From NCBI RefSeq assembly GCF_964204645.1, contig NC_134025.1, positions 1,307,001 through 1,371,000 of the forward strand: a DNA stretch of 64,000 nt. Direction: 5' to 3'. Made by a program: the position numbers and the translations under genes. How positions within the stretch are numbered: position 1 is the stretch's first letter; the number at the start of each line of letters is the position of its first letter. This DNA comes from Tubulanus polymorphus (taxonomy: Eukaryota; Nemertea; Palaeonemertea; Tubulaniformes; Tubulanidae). Below, one piece after another: positions 36,806 through 48,539 of this stretch. The notes under the pieces are model-generated. The model did no database searches, was not told the origin of the DNA, and saw only the letters and a list, made by a program, of their open reading frames with translations.

Positions 36806-37419
36806 ATGCCTTATTGATTTCAACAAGAGATGCAGATTAATCTAACAAGAATCTTAAACTCAAATCTTCATCCTGGTGATTGTTAGGATAAGTAGAGATC
36901 AATATCAATCAATAAAACCTGATCATTGAAGTGATTACGACTAATTCTCTAATCCAAGATCTTTATTTTATTCTTTTTTTATCTAAGATGCTTTATCATT
37001 GCATTTTTGCAGATTTTTGCATGTTCAATTAAGAACTCGTAAATTCATGCATAGGTCACTGATCCAGTGAACTTTCACACCCAAGAAATGTAATGAAATT
37101 GATTACCATAGTCTTTGCTGTGGTTTCCTTTCTTGTGCAATTTTCAATCCAGGCAATCTCACGTATATAAATATATATTCCTTTTCCTTATGAGTAAACA
37201 TTTTAAATCCTTTCGATCACGTGTGAAGGATTTCCCTCCGTTGTTGAGCATTAGATATTAACATTTCAATCATTCAAGGTTTTGCATCATATTAAATTAA
37301 TCTTTAATTCTGTAATTAGAAAAACAAGTATGTTAATAACGATATAATGGTTTTGCACTTGACGTATAAACGTCATAGTATTGGGGGAGGGGGCAACATG
37401 GAACATTGAACAATCTGTT

Positions 37420-37590
37420 TCAATGTAGTTTCCTAAGGAATCGCATTATGTGAAACATAGCTGTTCCTTCTCCATGTTATTTTCAGCTTCATAAGGAAAC
37501 GCATTATGTGTGAAACATAGCTATTCCTTCTCCATGTTCCAAGTTTTATAAGGAATCACATTATGTGAATCATAGCTGTTCTTTTTGATT
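37420..37590 (+). repeat. About 65-bp repeat, 3 copies
   Basis: AAGGAATCGCATTATGTGAA followed by ACATAGCTGTTCCTTCTCCA occurs three times with substitutions. Confidence 0.75.
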
Positions 37591-37659
37591 TGAAAAATCT
37601 ACATTTTTCTAACTCCATAGGACTTATTGTAGGAATTGATTCCCTGCATATCCCGAAAG

Positions 37660-38470
37660 ACATTTCAAAAGGCTGACCATGGCATTAGAATTGATGACTC
37701 CTAAGAAGGCTACTGCCACAATTAGGTGGTATGGATGGCTACTGCTGCAAAGTAGTGGCAAGGATGGTAAATGCTTCAGCATCATGAGAAGCAAAATCAA
37801 CCTTAATGATTAAGTTATTGTAATGGAAGTAGTAGCAAGGATGGTATATGCTTCAGCATCATGAGAAGCAAAATCAACCTTAATGATTAAGGTACTGTAA
37901 TGGAAGTAGTAGCAAGGATGGTAAATGCTTCAGCATCGTGAGAAGCAAAATGAACCTTAATTAAAAAGGTGTTGCAATGGAATGCGTGGCAAGAATGGTA
38001 AATGCTTCAGCATCGTGGGAAGCAAAATGAACCTTAATGAATAAGGTGTTGTAGTAGCAAGGATGGTCTATATCCCAAAAGACATTTGAAAAGGCTTATC
38101 ATAGCATTAGAATTGATGACTCCTAAGAAGGCTACTGCCACAATCAGGTGGTATGGATAATTACTGATGCAAAGTAGTAGCAAGGATGGTATATATCCCA
38201 AAAGACATTTGAAAAGGCTGACCGTAGCATTAGAATTGATGACTCCTAAGAAGGCTACTGCCACAATCAGGTGGTATAGATAATTACTGATGCAAAGTAG
38301 TAGCAAGGATGGTCTATATCCCAAAAGACATTTGAAAAGGCTGACCATAGCATTAGAACTGATGACTCCTTAGAAGGCTACTGCCACAATTAGGTGGTAT
38401 GGATAATTACTGATGCGAAGTAGTAGCAAGGATGGTAAATGCTTCAGCATCGTGAGAACGAAAATGAAAC
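37660..38470 (+). repeat. Composite repeat array (about 120-bp and about 75-bp units)
   Basis: One unit contains GACATTTGAAAAGGCTGACC, then TAGAATTGATGACTCCTAAG, then AAGGCTACTGCCACAAT. The other contains AGTAGCAAGGATGGTAAATG and CTTCAGCATCATGAGAAGC. They alternate without strict order. Confidence 0.8.
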
Positions 38471-38710
38471 GGGTATTGTAATGGAATGGTGTGGAACACA
38501 GTGGGACGTACAGTCAAATAAAATGTTAAAAATAAATAAATAAATGATTTAAAATATAAATGAATGATGAGATGGATAAATATCTAATTTTATCCAAAGA
38601 AATAAATAAATTGACGAAATGATAAATGACTTTTTTTTCATTTTTAGTTTTTAATTATTTTTTTGGAGATTAACCGTAAAACTCCATAAAATCCATATTT
38701 ACATGTCTGG

Positions 38711-38716
38711 TTTTTA
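38711..38716 (-). terminator. Poly(A) signal for the proline-rich minus-strand gene
   Basis: AATAAA on the minus strand about 210 bp beyond the stop codon at 38923-38925. A second A-rich candidate is adjacent. Confidence 0.5.
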
Positions 38717-38922
38717 TTTTTTCATTATTTTTTTTTCAAATAAAAATAAGGAAGGACTGCACGCCCACTGGTTCAAGGAGTGTTGACAGATATTTAACAC
38801 TGCGCAACCTGCAGATCGACGAAGGAGGAAGGGAAAACTGAGTTTCAAGAAGTGCCGATCTGCAGACGTGCTGGGCTGATGTTGTTGCCCGGGTGATGGC
38901 GAGTGAAGGGGCTGATATTATA

Positions 38923-41900
38923 CTATTGTGTTCGCCGACGTTTAACCATTTGAAATTTACCTTTAAATGCCCCTTCAACATCGTGGAGCATTCTTATTGG
39001 ATCTTTAAAATCGATGTTACGAGACCAACCAGGGCCGCGCGCGATAAGCTCGACAGCGGGGGAAGGTGGTGCCCCCGCTGGAGCGCCCGATGTCGAAGCC
39101 TGGGCGGGCGTTACAAAAATATCATTATCATCATCTTCTTCTTCATCTTCTTCAAGTGCTCTTTTTTTAGTTTGTCTTTTCTTACTCTTAGTCTTAGTCT
39201 TAGATGGCGGTGGTGGAGGTGGTGGAGGTGTTGCGTGAAGTGGTGGAGGTGTTGCGGGCCCTGGTGGTGGTGGTGTTTGTGCTCCAGGATTGGCGAGATC
39301 CTCATCACTGCTCTCCTCTTCAAAGTTGAGCTGTTTCGGTGGAAGAGGATGAGCGGCACGCTTGCCTTTCTTTTTTGTTTTCGGACGCCCCGTACCTATT
39401 GCGTAATTTATATCTTTTGTCTTTCGACGGGGCGACCGACGCAGTGAAGGCGTCTGAAGCTGTGGCGCCTCTGTCGGGGTCACCACTGCAGGGGCGACCT
39501 CCTGCTCCACATTTACGGGAGAAGCAGGGTCCACCTCCTGCAAAGGAACCAACTCAAATGGTGGAATTATTTTAGGAGGAGTTGGCTCCTTAGGCCCGCA
39601 GATATTAGTAACGCACCTTTTGTAAACGTTTTTCAATCCCGGAAGTGCTCTGCGGGCTGCTTCAGACTGATCTTTCATTATATTATTAATTATATCCAAA
39701 TCTGGAATGAAAAAAAAAAACATTAAGGATCATGCATATTACACATAAATGACATGTTCGCATATAATTATCATATTTGTAAATAGTTACCTATAAAATA
39801 ATGCAGTTATCCAATAGGTGAATGTGATGTGATGGAAAAAACAAAGAGTTGGGTAAGAAGGGTCATTTGAACGTTTGGAAGCGATTGTAAGCTTATTTTG
39901 CGAGAAGTGATCATGTCACTGGTTGTACAATACGGTTGTACAACTAACTCTGTTGTAACTACACTTTTAACCCCTTTTATGATTTGCATCATCCATTACA
40001 TCATAACGATTAGTCGACAGTATATTATCAATGAGGCTGATGATTGAATCTTTCAATACACATTTTATAAATGTCTTATATACTTACATATTTCAGAACC
40101 AACCCTGTACGTGGACGGGTACACTTTTGTTAATCTATTAATGGAACTACTGATTGTAATAATTTACATCCTACCATTACCTTGACAATCAATTTTGGTA
40201 GCAAATCATGAATCAAAAATACACTTGATTTTTTTTCTGGGGTGATGATGTACCAGGTTCCAGGTGACAAAAACTATACATTATAATGAATGGAATTGTT
40301 ACCCATGACCCTGGTTTCAAAATCTGGGAACCCCTTTGGAATAACACGCATGATAACTTTTCATTTATCAACCAATTGAAGTGGAAACTTTGCAACGATA
40401 AAAGATCTAATTTAAAACAACAGATGTCGCGCTGTATCAACAAAAAATTAATTGATAATTCCTTTTATTCAGTAATTACTTTTCAAATGGACAAGTAAAA
40501 AATGAGTCCAAACTTCAGAAATGTATTCAATCATTTTGTAGAACACTTTTTTATTGCATACAGGGCCACACTCCATCCACGGTAAGTGGGAGAACTTGCA
40601 TTTCATTTCCTCTGAACATGAGGCAAGTGTGTACATATTATATTTTCTTCTGAATTTTCTCAAAAATGAAGATAAAAATATGACTGATTTTTTTTAAATT
40701 TTATTGTTTAAACTATTTACAGCATGAATTAAAACAGAAAAACGACACAAATAATTTCACTTCGCTGAATCTAAAACCAGTAAAAACCATTTCACACAAC
40801 ACTGCCCACTACTGCACCTTCAGAAACAACACTCGCTACAAATATAATACATTCATTTTGAAGAACAATATTTCACTATCAACATAAATGGCTGTAATTC
40901 ATTTTTCCCAATCGAATATTCATTGTCAGCAATAGGCCAATTGGTACTCCACATATTCATTACATAACTCACCTAGAATGTATAATTCATCGTACAGCAG
41001 CCATTCATTTATTCAGATCAACAAAATTCCATGCACAGCCATTTCAGCTGATATTCATCATACAGTAGCCTCCGCCTAAACTGCTACAGTTTGGCACCTT
41101 CTATTTTTTACCTTATTAGGCACCGGTTTTTAAGAATTGCAAAAATCAATTGATTAAAAGATTTATTGAGCCTAATAGCGGTCAAAATTATCAAGTTCTT
41201 TGTATTTTAAACAATCTGACCATGTAGTGAATCCCCAAATTTCTTCTATAACTCTTTCAGAGCCCAGTCCACTTTCGTCTACAGATTATTTCAGGTCGTA
41301 CTGTGCCCTGTCGACTTTCGTCGACATTTCTTATAGCAGTTTTATTTTTAGTTTTTCGCATAGAATTCAGCAGAGAACCTGCGGCTAGACGGCTTGATTA
41401 AATGGCAGCGCCCGTTAGTTTGTTTTTATGCTGCGTTTTTGTGGTGTTGCTATTCAAAATCATTGAGTTTTTTGCGTTTGAAAGGTCACGTGATTTAATT
41501 ATTAGCTCATTTTCTAATTATAATTACCCATATAATTTATATTTCTGACCGTAGACATTGAATATTCCAATGTCAGCTGTTAGCTGAGGCTAGATACCCG
41601 ATTTGTTCATTTTGATACATGAAATTTAGGGGGTTATCAAATAAAAAAGTCACCGATTATAGGACGTCACTTAGCTCATTTGCATAGGACGTCACATAAA
41701 GATGTTCTTATTGATAGAAGGTTGATAGTACATACACGTATTCTATAATATAGGCGAACAGCCATTATAGTTTACCGGTTTAGCCAGAGAATAAACGGAA
41801 ATGAAGTGAACATTTACAGGATATGGGAAGCGTTCTGGGAAACCAGGTCATTATGGATTTGAACCGCGTACATTACCATTGCATCCCCGGCAAGACACTT

Positions 41901-44772
41901 ATCCTCATTTCCTCTCTCCACCCAGAAGTAAATGGGTACCTGGCCCGATAGATGACCCCTGAGCGCCTAGCGGCTGTTCGGATGATGCTTCTCCCCAGGA
42001 GACTATTAAATGGCTGGGGCAATAAAACCGAAAATGTAAAGCGCTCTGAGCAGCAGCTGGATTTAGGGCTATATTAGACACATAATATTATTGTTATTAT
42101 TATCATCGAACAGAGCAATATACCATAAAAGGCAAAACATATGTATTGAAAAACAACATTTCATCTTCATTTCATCGAATTGAACAGATTATACCAGGTA
42201 TAGACCGTCTACCAGTTTAAGTGAAGTCTACAGTATCATCATTAAGGGCAAAAAATCCATCAAAATGCGATACGTTTGAAAATATGTTTTTGTAATATGA
42301 ATTTTCACCAAATTTTATTTCGAAAAATTGTGATACACAGTATTTCCTTCGAGTACTGCACATTTCCATATGGTTTTTGCTAAGTAAGTCTAGTTCATTT
42401 CCATTTCATGACAAACAGAAAAAGGACACAAAAAATTTCATTCAAATTTCTTCTGTATTTTCTGTATTTTCATCATCAATCAAAAAACTTAATTTTTCAC
42501 TTTCAGAAACAACTGCCGGGGTAAGATCCATTTCACTCGACACTGCCCGCTGCTGTACAATCATGCTGTACCTTCAGAAACTACCACTAGGGGTGCAAAC
42601 CATTTAGCACGACACTGTCTGTTGCTGTACCTTTAGAAACAACCACCAGGGGTAAAAACCATTTCACACGACTCTGTCCACTGCTGCTCATACAATCAAA
42701 TCCATTCACTACAAATTACAATAAGATTTTTGTCTATAAAAATCAAATGTCATTAAACAGCGAACAATAAACGATATTTAGAATTAGGCCTATATCACAT
42801 GAATTCATTAAGTATTTCAAATAATCACTACTTACCCTTCAAGTATAGAATCATTCAGTGGAATAATTCACTATGAATACAGCTGCATTTGTTTACAGAA
42901 AAAACAATATGAAATGTTGCCGTCGAACTTGTAAGGTGTAAAACAGGATAGACCTAGATAAATGTCAGGCCTGGATAACGGTAAAGGAAATACTTTTTAT
43001 GGCTTCAAGAAAATAAAAGAATTCTGAAAAATAAAACATTAAGTCAAAGGGTAGGCCTATCTGCATCCTCACTAAACTGTGATCCGGATACTGAGTAAAC
43101 TGTGATCCGGATACTGAGTAAACTGTGGTCCGGATACTGAGTAAACTGTGGTCCGGATACTGAGTAAACTGTCATCCGGATGCTGAGTAAACTGTGGTCT
43201 GGATACTGAGTAAACTGTGGTCCGGATACTGAGTAAACTGTGGTCCGGATACTGAGTAAACTCACTGTATAAGACTCAGTACCTAACAAGGCGCCAACCT
43301 TTGACCGTATTAATGAATCCATTACAAAATAAATCGTGTGCAAACTGTATTTGCCGCAAGGCCGCAATATCTAGGATTCGCCAACAATTAGACGATGAAG
43401 ATTCTGACTATGAGCCCAGTTAGTGAACGACATTTGTATCAAACATCAGTTTAGATCTAGTATAAACATTGAGTGGGTGCGGCTTGAGACTAGTTCGCAG
43501 ATAAGCTCATGATAGCAGTGGCGAGATGTACCTCCTTCCTGCCATAATCTCCGGATCTCAAACTGTTTTGAGCAACTACCTTGAGATACGAGGAATAAAG
43601 TTTAACCAATCAATCAAAAATAGTGATCCTGAATTTCCTGACAGTTGATGAATGATTAATAAAAAAGGAAATCACATGTTTTCGGATCCTGGAGTCGCAG
43701 AGAAAAACAAAAGTACCTTAATACTAGTGCTACTTTTCAGCGGTATCTAAAAAGTTGGTCCCATAATGTGATGGGTATCTGGATATGGACTAAACAGCTG
43801 TGCGGTTCCTGACTAAACTATCACCTAACCGCAGTCCAGTTATTGACTAAAATATGGACTAAACCATAGTCCACTAAAATATGGACTAAACCGCAGTCCA
43901 GTTATTGACTAAAATATGGACTAAACCGTAGTCCACTAAAATATGGACTACACCGCATTCCAGTTATTGACAAAAATATGGACTAAACCGCAGTCCAGTT
44001 ATTGACTAAAATATGGACTAAACGGTAGTCCAGTTATTGACTAAAATATGGACTACACCACAGTCCAGTTACTGATTAAAATAGGGACTAAACTGCAGTC
44101 TGCTTCCTGACTAAATGGACTGAACCGCGCAGTCCAGTTACTTGATTTATTAAACATAAATCAGGATTTTCTATGAAATGCATTGGTCTGGAAGCCTACA
44201 CAGTTTAAATAATTTATGTTGTAACTTATCTCTATTGACTGGAATATGAATAACATGATGAACATTTCACAATTTGGACAATATTTGGAACCGAAACCAG
44301 GAAATGAAGTTACTTCCTCAAGTTAATTCTCATCCACCAGAGCCTCTACTCACTATTCAATTCAATTCAATTCAAACTTAATTCACCATAGATTCAATAG
44401 CAAATTCAATTAAGTTTAAGAGTTTTCCAAAATTAAAAAGAGAATTAAAGAAATTGACATTAGATGATATTAGATTTTTTAATTGATGATATTCGAAATA
44501 ATTGAGATTTAGACAATTTGAGATTTAGGAAATCAAATAATGCGGAGATTTGAGATCAAATAATTTCAGATGTTGGAAATCAAATAATTTGAGATGTTCA
44601 TCAAAAATAATCGAGAATTTGAGATACCCAAGATGAACTAATTGAGATTGATGAAGTAGACTTTGTACTTACTCAAATCAAAAAACGCGCCGAGGGTTTC
44701 AGGGTCTAGAGTCAGCACCTCGGCGCGAACCAGCTTCAACAGTCCCGAAAAAAGGTCATATTTTGTAGACAT
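38923..44772 (-). CDS. Unrecognised proline-rich, charged, probably nuclear protein
   Basis: Two coding exons, 44772-44673 and 39701-38923 (minus), join in phase 1 (codon AAT across the junction) with donor GTAAGT and an acceptor after a 10-T tract, giving 292 residues. Residues 1-33 are compact and amphipathic (for example LFSGLLKLVRAEVLTLDPE). Then follow a proline/valine-rich segment, a basic patch SPRRK (about 123), KTKKKGKR (about 141-148), acidic EEESSDEDL (about 161), a proline run (about 176-199), KTKTKSKKRQTKKR (about 201-214), an acidic block of 11 residues (about 217-227), and a C-terminus ending KRRRTQ. The basic blocks resemble nuclear localisation signals and the alternating charge suggests disorder; the function is unknown. 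Exon 3 is much more GC-rich than its surroundings. A leader exon, promoter and poly(A) signal are visible. Further exons inside the 5-kb intron cannot be excluded. A domesticated element is an alternative. Confidence 0.6.
39725..40700. other. Intronic, no separate gene seen
   Basis: Lies inside the 5-kb intron of the minus-strand gene. ORFs present lack splice or motif support. Confidence 0.45.
40730..40900 (+). repeat. Diverged duplicate of 42520-42760 region
   Basis: Shares ACCATTTCACACAACACTGC-type, CACTGCTGCACCTTCAGAAAC-type and ACACTCGCTACAAAT-type phrases with the later region, in the same order. Confidence 0.5.
41790..42115 (+). mobile_element. SINE with conserved central domain and ATT-rich tail
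   Basis: A tRNA-like segment with a B-box-like GATTTGAACCGCG is followed by GGCAAGACACTTATCCTC, CTCTCTCCACCCAGAAGTAA, ATGGGTACCTGGC and GTAAAGCGCTCTGAGCAG, then a TTATTATTATCAT tail. This order is typical of a SINE superfamily widespread in marine invertebrates (established knowledge; the exact family was not checked). It is inserted in the intron of the minus-strand proline-rich gene. Confidence 0.75.
42520..42700 (+). repeat. About 60-bp degenerate repeat, 3 copies
   Basis: CAGAAACAACTGCCGGGGTA, AGAAACTACCACTAGGGGTG and AGAAACAACCACCAGGGGTA, each followed by ACCATTTCAC-like sequence and CTGCTGTAC. Confidence 0.7.
43070..43262 (+). repeat. 23-bp minisatellite (about 8-9 copies)
   Basis: CTGTGGTCCGGATACTGAGT plus AAA, repeated with a 23-bp period; few variants. 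Confidence 0.9.
43490..43620 (+). mobile_element. Possible retroelement 3' end with (AATC)n-like tail
   Basis: GGCGAGATGTACCTCCTTCC, then TACGAGGAATAAAGTTTAAC, then CAATCAATCAAAA. The layout resembles the 3' end of a LINE or SINE; no coding part is present. Family not recognised. Confidence 0.35.
43790..44150 (+). repeat. About 35-bp minisatellite (about 8 copies)
   Basis: AAAATATGGACTAAACCGCA, then GTCCAGTTATTGACT, repeated, with some units shortened by loss of the second half. Confidence 0.85.
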
Positions 44773-44896
44773 ATTCAAAGTTGAAGTTCAAGTTTTAATT
44801 GTTGAAGTTGTAATTGTTGTAGTTGTCGTTGTACTGCTGCTGTTGCTTTTATAACTGTTGCTTTTTTAACTGCTGCTGTTGATGCTGCTGCTGCTA
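44673..44896 (-). other. Exon 2 of the proline-rich gene with CAG/CAA-repeat 5' leader
   Basis: The acceptor TTACATTGCAG ends at 44897. The exon opens with a TAGCAGCAGCAGCATCAACA-type imperfect CAG/CAA repeat of about 100 nt in the untranslated leader, then an ATG at 44772-44770. A TGA separates the leader from the ATG, so the repeat is not part of this protein. Confidence 0.55.
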
Positions 44897-45520
44897 CTGC
44901 AATGTAAAAACAATCGTATTAAAATCAAGAAAATCGAAAATTATTGACTCTAAGAAATAGCTAAATCGAGTTTCTATTAAGTAATAATAATAATTAACAT
45001 TAAATTATTTTATCATTATTTTCTTAATAATAGATATAGAAGCCAGCAGGATTAAGTTGAACGACGCTTCGAATGAAAGGTTTCTATGGATTCGAGTCAT
45101 GGTTCAATAGACTGAACTGTCTGTGTATTACACCTAGGCATGTCAACGAGCCGCTTTAGCGCGTAGATCTGAACACCAGAAAAACTGCTTCCGAAAATTT
45201 CATAAATAAAATTAATAAATTTCCTCAATAAAATCACAATAACGTCTTCATTATTACGAGAGCGAAATTGAAAATCAATTGTTGTAATTTACTTCTAAAT
45301 ATTTAAAACACCATTTGGACAATTTTGAGCAAAAAGAACGTCACAATGGAAATGTCATAATTAAACACCTATATGATATAATCCGAACTTTCGGAACTTT
45401 GGAAATTGTCTTACGTAAAACCGTATGCGAAACCCAAGGTCTATGTATACAATTTACAAGTAAGATTAATGAATAAATTCCATCGAAAGAAATAAAATAA
45501 AATGGATGTCGTTTGCTTAC

Positions 45521-45605
45521 CTGGAAAATGGCCGAACTGGAAAGAAGGATCAGCTGACCTGGGTTTTTATACTGACAGTGTGACGTCATTATCCTGACCA
45601 ATGAA
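45521..45605 (-). promoter_or_regulatory. TATA/CRE/CCAAT promoter and leader exon of the proline-rich gene
   Basis: On the minus strand: ATTGG (inverted CCAAT) at 45602-45598, a perfect cAMP-response element TGACGTCA at 45588-45581, TATAAAAA at 45571-45564, then about 25 bp further a short leader exon ending CCAG at 45521 with donor GTAAGC. Order and spacing match a classical promoter. The transcription start, near 45540, is inferred. Confidence 0.6.
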
Positions 45606-45842
45606 AAGTGCTGATATTCCCGCCTCTGTAGAAAATCAAAATTTTCTGATGGGATTCGAACCCGATTAACGCCACCAAAATCATTTCGATCAAATCCATG
45701 AATTAAATTCAATTAATTATCATCATGATGTGTCCTCAGTTAACCCCACTAGCTGTATGTTTGTTCATCCGTTTGAAAAACTGTTGGCGAACACATACAA
45801 AGTTGCATACCAAAAGCTAAACTTAAAATCCACTGTGACTAC

Positions 45843-45930
45843 CACGGATCTATGGTCCAGTGGTTAGTGTGCTCGTCTGGTGTCCTGACGGTCGCAGTCT
45901 CGAACCCGGCTTGAATCAATCATTCTGGTT
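45843..45930 (+). mobile_element. tRNA-like segment (SINE head)
   Basis: A-box-like TGGTCCAGTGGTTAGTG and B-box-like GTCTCGAACCCGG are correctly spaced. The acceptor stem is imperfect and unrelated sequence follows, so a tRNA-derived SINE head or degenerate tRNA is likelier than a working tRNA gene. Confidence 0.45.
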
Positions 45931-47238
45931 TGGCTAAGTATTTTATTCTTTTTAATGTTTCAGATTGTATTGCGGGGATGGCTAGAAAATGAGGATTGGA
46001 CATTCTACGGGACTGTATCCATGGTGCATTCCAAAAGTGCAGAGTGACGCCCTTTCTTTCTTTCTTTCTAATCTTTCTTCGTATCTTCGGCTTAATAGGC
46101 AGCCAACCAATAAGTATTCGTATTCATTGTAAGGTATATGCCGAGTTGGTACTCTAAAGGTTCAAATTTTTAAAAACTTTAAAAAGTTTGATCAAAACCA
46201 AATGACAACACTATTCAAAAGCGTGAATCTTTAAACAGCAGTGTTTTCACTCTTTCTCGATGATGCCTAGGTCATTGATCCACATAATTTCCTTGATTTT
46301 TCGGCTGCATATACCCTGCTCTCACTACTGCAGTTTGCTCTAGTTAGTGTCATCTTCGTATTAGTTAAATGCTGTTGTAAGTTAAACTAAGTAATACATA
46401 TGTCTCTACGTTCTGCCAAGCTCGGTGATGATAACTTATGATTTAAAATGTGTATTTTTCGTCTGGGATAATTTTTTTCAGTAGATTCTTCGCTCAATCT
46501 ATTGAAAATTCGGTCTTAATACGTCACCTGCTCACGGTCCGTGAGCCTCCAGGTTACCTGCGATACCGAAGATACCGTGAACAAAACCCACGATACCTTG
46601 GAGTTACCGGAGCACTCCTGATGTCTTACGTTATTGAAGCTATCGTTTTGTGGCGCCCTCTTGTGGAGACACCATCTTGAATCTGAGTCGAATTACACCG
46701 GCTAATAATCTTTGGCGCTGTCGCTCAAATATACAAGATGATGATGACAACGCCGCAAATTCAACCTAAATTTGGCAAGAAATTTACGACGCCGCAGACA
46801 CCTTTAGAAGTTCACGGTAATCTTAGAATGTTGTCTTGAACATTAGGATTTCAGCGATATGACTTGTCTATGAGTTGACTAAGATAAGGAGCTGTGATTT
46901 TTGTGATTTAATTTTTATTCACTCCTCACGTCCACAGCCTCGCTCGTCTAACTCAAAAAAGTGACGAAGAAAGGACGCAGCAAGTCAGCACGAAGTATGA
47001 CAAATACAGTCTCTAATGTCTCAGTTGATTAATGTCAGTGATACTGTTAGTAGACATTGAGATAATGGTGTTGTTTTAAGAGTCCCCCCTGTGGCTGTGT
47101 TTGTTTACACCAGTCAAACAATTCTCATTCTAATCTATTGTCAATTCACTACTACTGTACTGATATTTCTTACGGTCTCAGCTCATTTTCCTTCACAGTA
47201 TCTAAAACTTCAGTTTGAGATCTATAGGTGCTTACAAC
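45931..47238. other. Intergenic, upstream of DEPDC7
   Basis: No coding exon supported. A short (TTTC)n run is at 46051-46068. CpG-bearing phrases with ACGCCGCAAATTC and ACGACGCCGCAGACACC at 46750-46803 may belong to the DEPDC7 promoter or leader. Confidence 0.4.
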
Positions 47239-48506
47239 ATGGGGATCTCAGTTTTAAGAACAGGTAAAATAATTCAATAGAGTGATATATAAGCAATTTC
47301 AATTACAGTAGTTAAAGTATTTACGAAACATTAGATGTTGGAGGCACGACTTAGAAATAGAATCAGTTGGACTGTCATTTGCATTATTTGGAAGCGCGTC
47401 TTTTAAATAGGGCTAAGATAGCTAGACGTAATCTCACCTTGCTAAGTCAGTAACCTGTCTGTGGTTAGCTTCACAATCTTGGTCCAGTTCCACAGTTATG
47501 AGTTAAGACTTAACTCTGAGTTAACTAATTGGAAATGAACTAACTTTAACTCAGAGTTAACTCTAACTCACGACTGTGGAACCGGGTCCGGATAACTAAC
47601 TATATTTATATGTGAAATGAACATTGTTAATTTTTTCTTTTACCTAATTGATTTTTATTCATGAATTATTTCAGGTCAGTTTCGGGCGACTCAACTGTGG
47701 AATAATGTTATTATAAATCTACGTCAGAATGTCGGTTTGAAGAGGAGACGCGTGAAAATGAAATATTACGATAACTGTTTCGTTGGTAATGAAGCAGTTG
47801 AGACCGTTTTAAAATGTTTACACGATGAAAACAATCATAACTATATTCAGAAAGATGTTTCAAGAGAAAAAGCTGTCAAGGTAAAAAATAAATGATATCA
47901 CTCTATTGGTGGACGTGCATTTACACCCATCAGTGGAATTCCCATTCGTCATATTGACTTTCTCAGCATTTGAAAAGACATTTCAGTTCTAGTCGTCACC
48001 ATTTTATGAGAGAGTAACCATTGATAAATACTATATCCATAAGTTGTTAGTTCAATGTTTCGACTATATCCCGATAATCATCTTCAATCAGTAATATTGA
48101 GTTACCACAGAAATTATTGATTTAACCTAAGTGTCTTTAGTTCTACTATTTACAAGACGTTATACAGACTGATGATCCTATCTTATCCGATTGTTTTTCT
48201 TAATTGTTTACAGTTGTGTCAAGCACTGATGGATAATAATATATTCGAACCGGTGAAATGTGATGATTCAAAGAAACCAATTTTTGATGACAGCAGCAGT
48301 AAATATTACAGGTAATTAGAAATTACCATTGAACAGATTACATTATCACTTACCTCTATACAGGTACCAATCAACGAACCGTCCAACCTCAGACAATCTG
48401 CAGCTCTGAACCACTCAGATATTCAGTATTGTATTGTAAAGCGTGGATGATCAGTTTTTGAGATGATGCTTGTAAAATGTTTTATCTGTGTTTGTAGTTC
48501 ATTTTC

Positions 48507-48539
<33 letters not shown>

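Noticed and set aside
38893-39447. 184-codon plus-strand ORF opposite the proline-rich gene
   Set aside because: It is a shadow of the GC-rich minus-strand exon, with Trp/Arg/Cys-rich low-complexity product and no splice or start context.
39702-39723. Starting the proline-rich protein at the upstream in-frame ATG (39723)
   Set aside because: The codons before 39701 are a T-tract plus TTCCAG, a textbook splice acceptor; joining to the 44673 donor gives a phase match and a better N-terminus.
41640-41700. Pair of GGACGTCAC sites with ATTTGCAT between them as a promoter
   Set aside because: The motifs are striking but no start codon, exon or TATA box lies at a sensible distance on either strand, so I do not call it.
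45341-45712. 123-codon minus-strand ORF
   Set aside because: It spans the TATA/CRE promoter and leader exon and contains no recognisable domain; a chance ORF.
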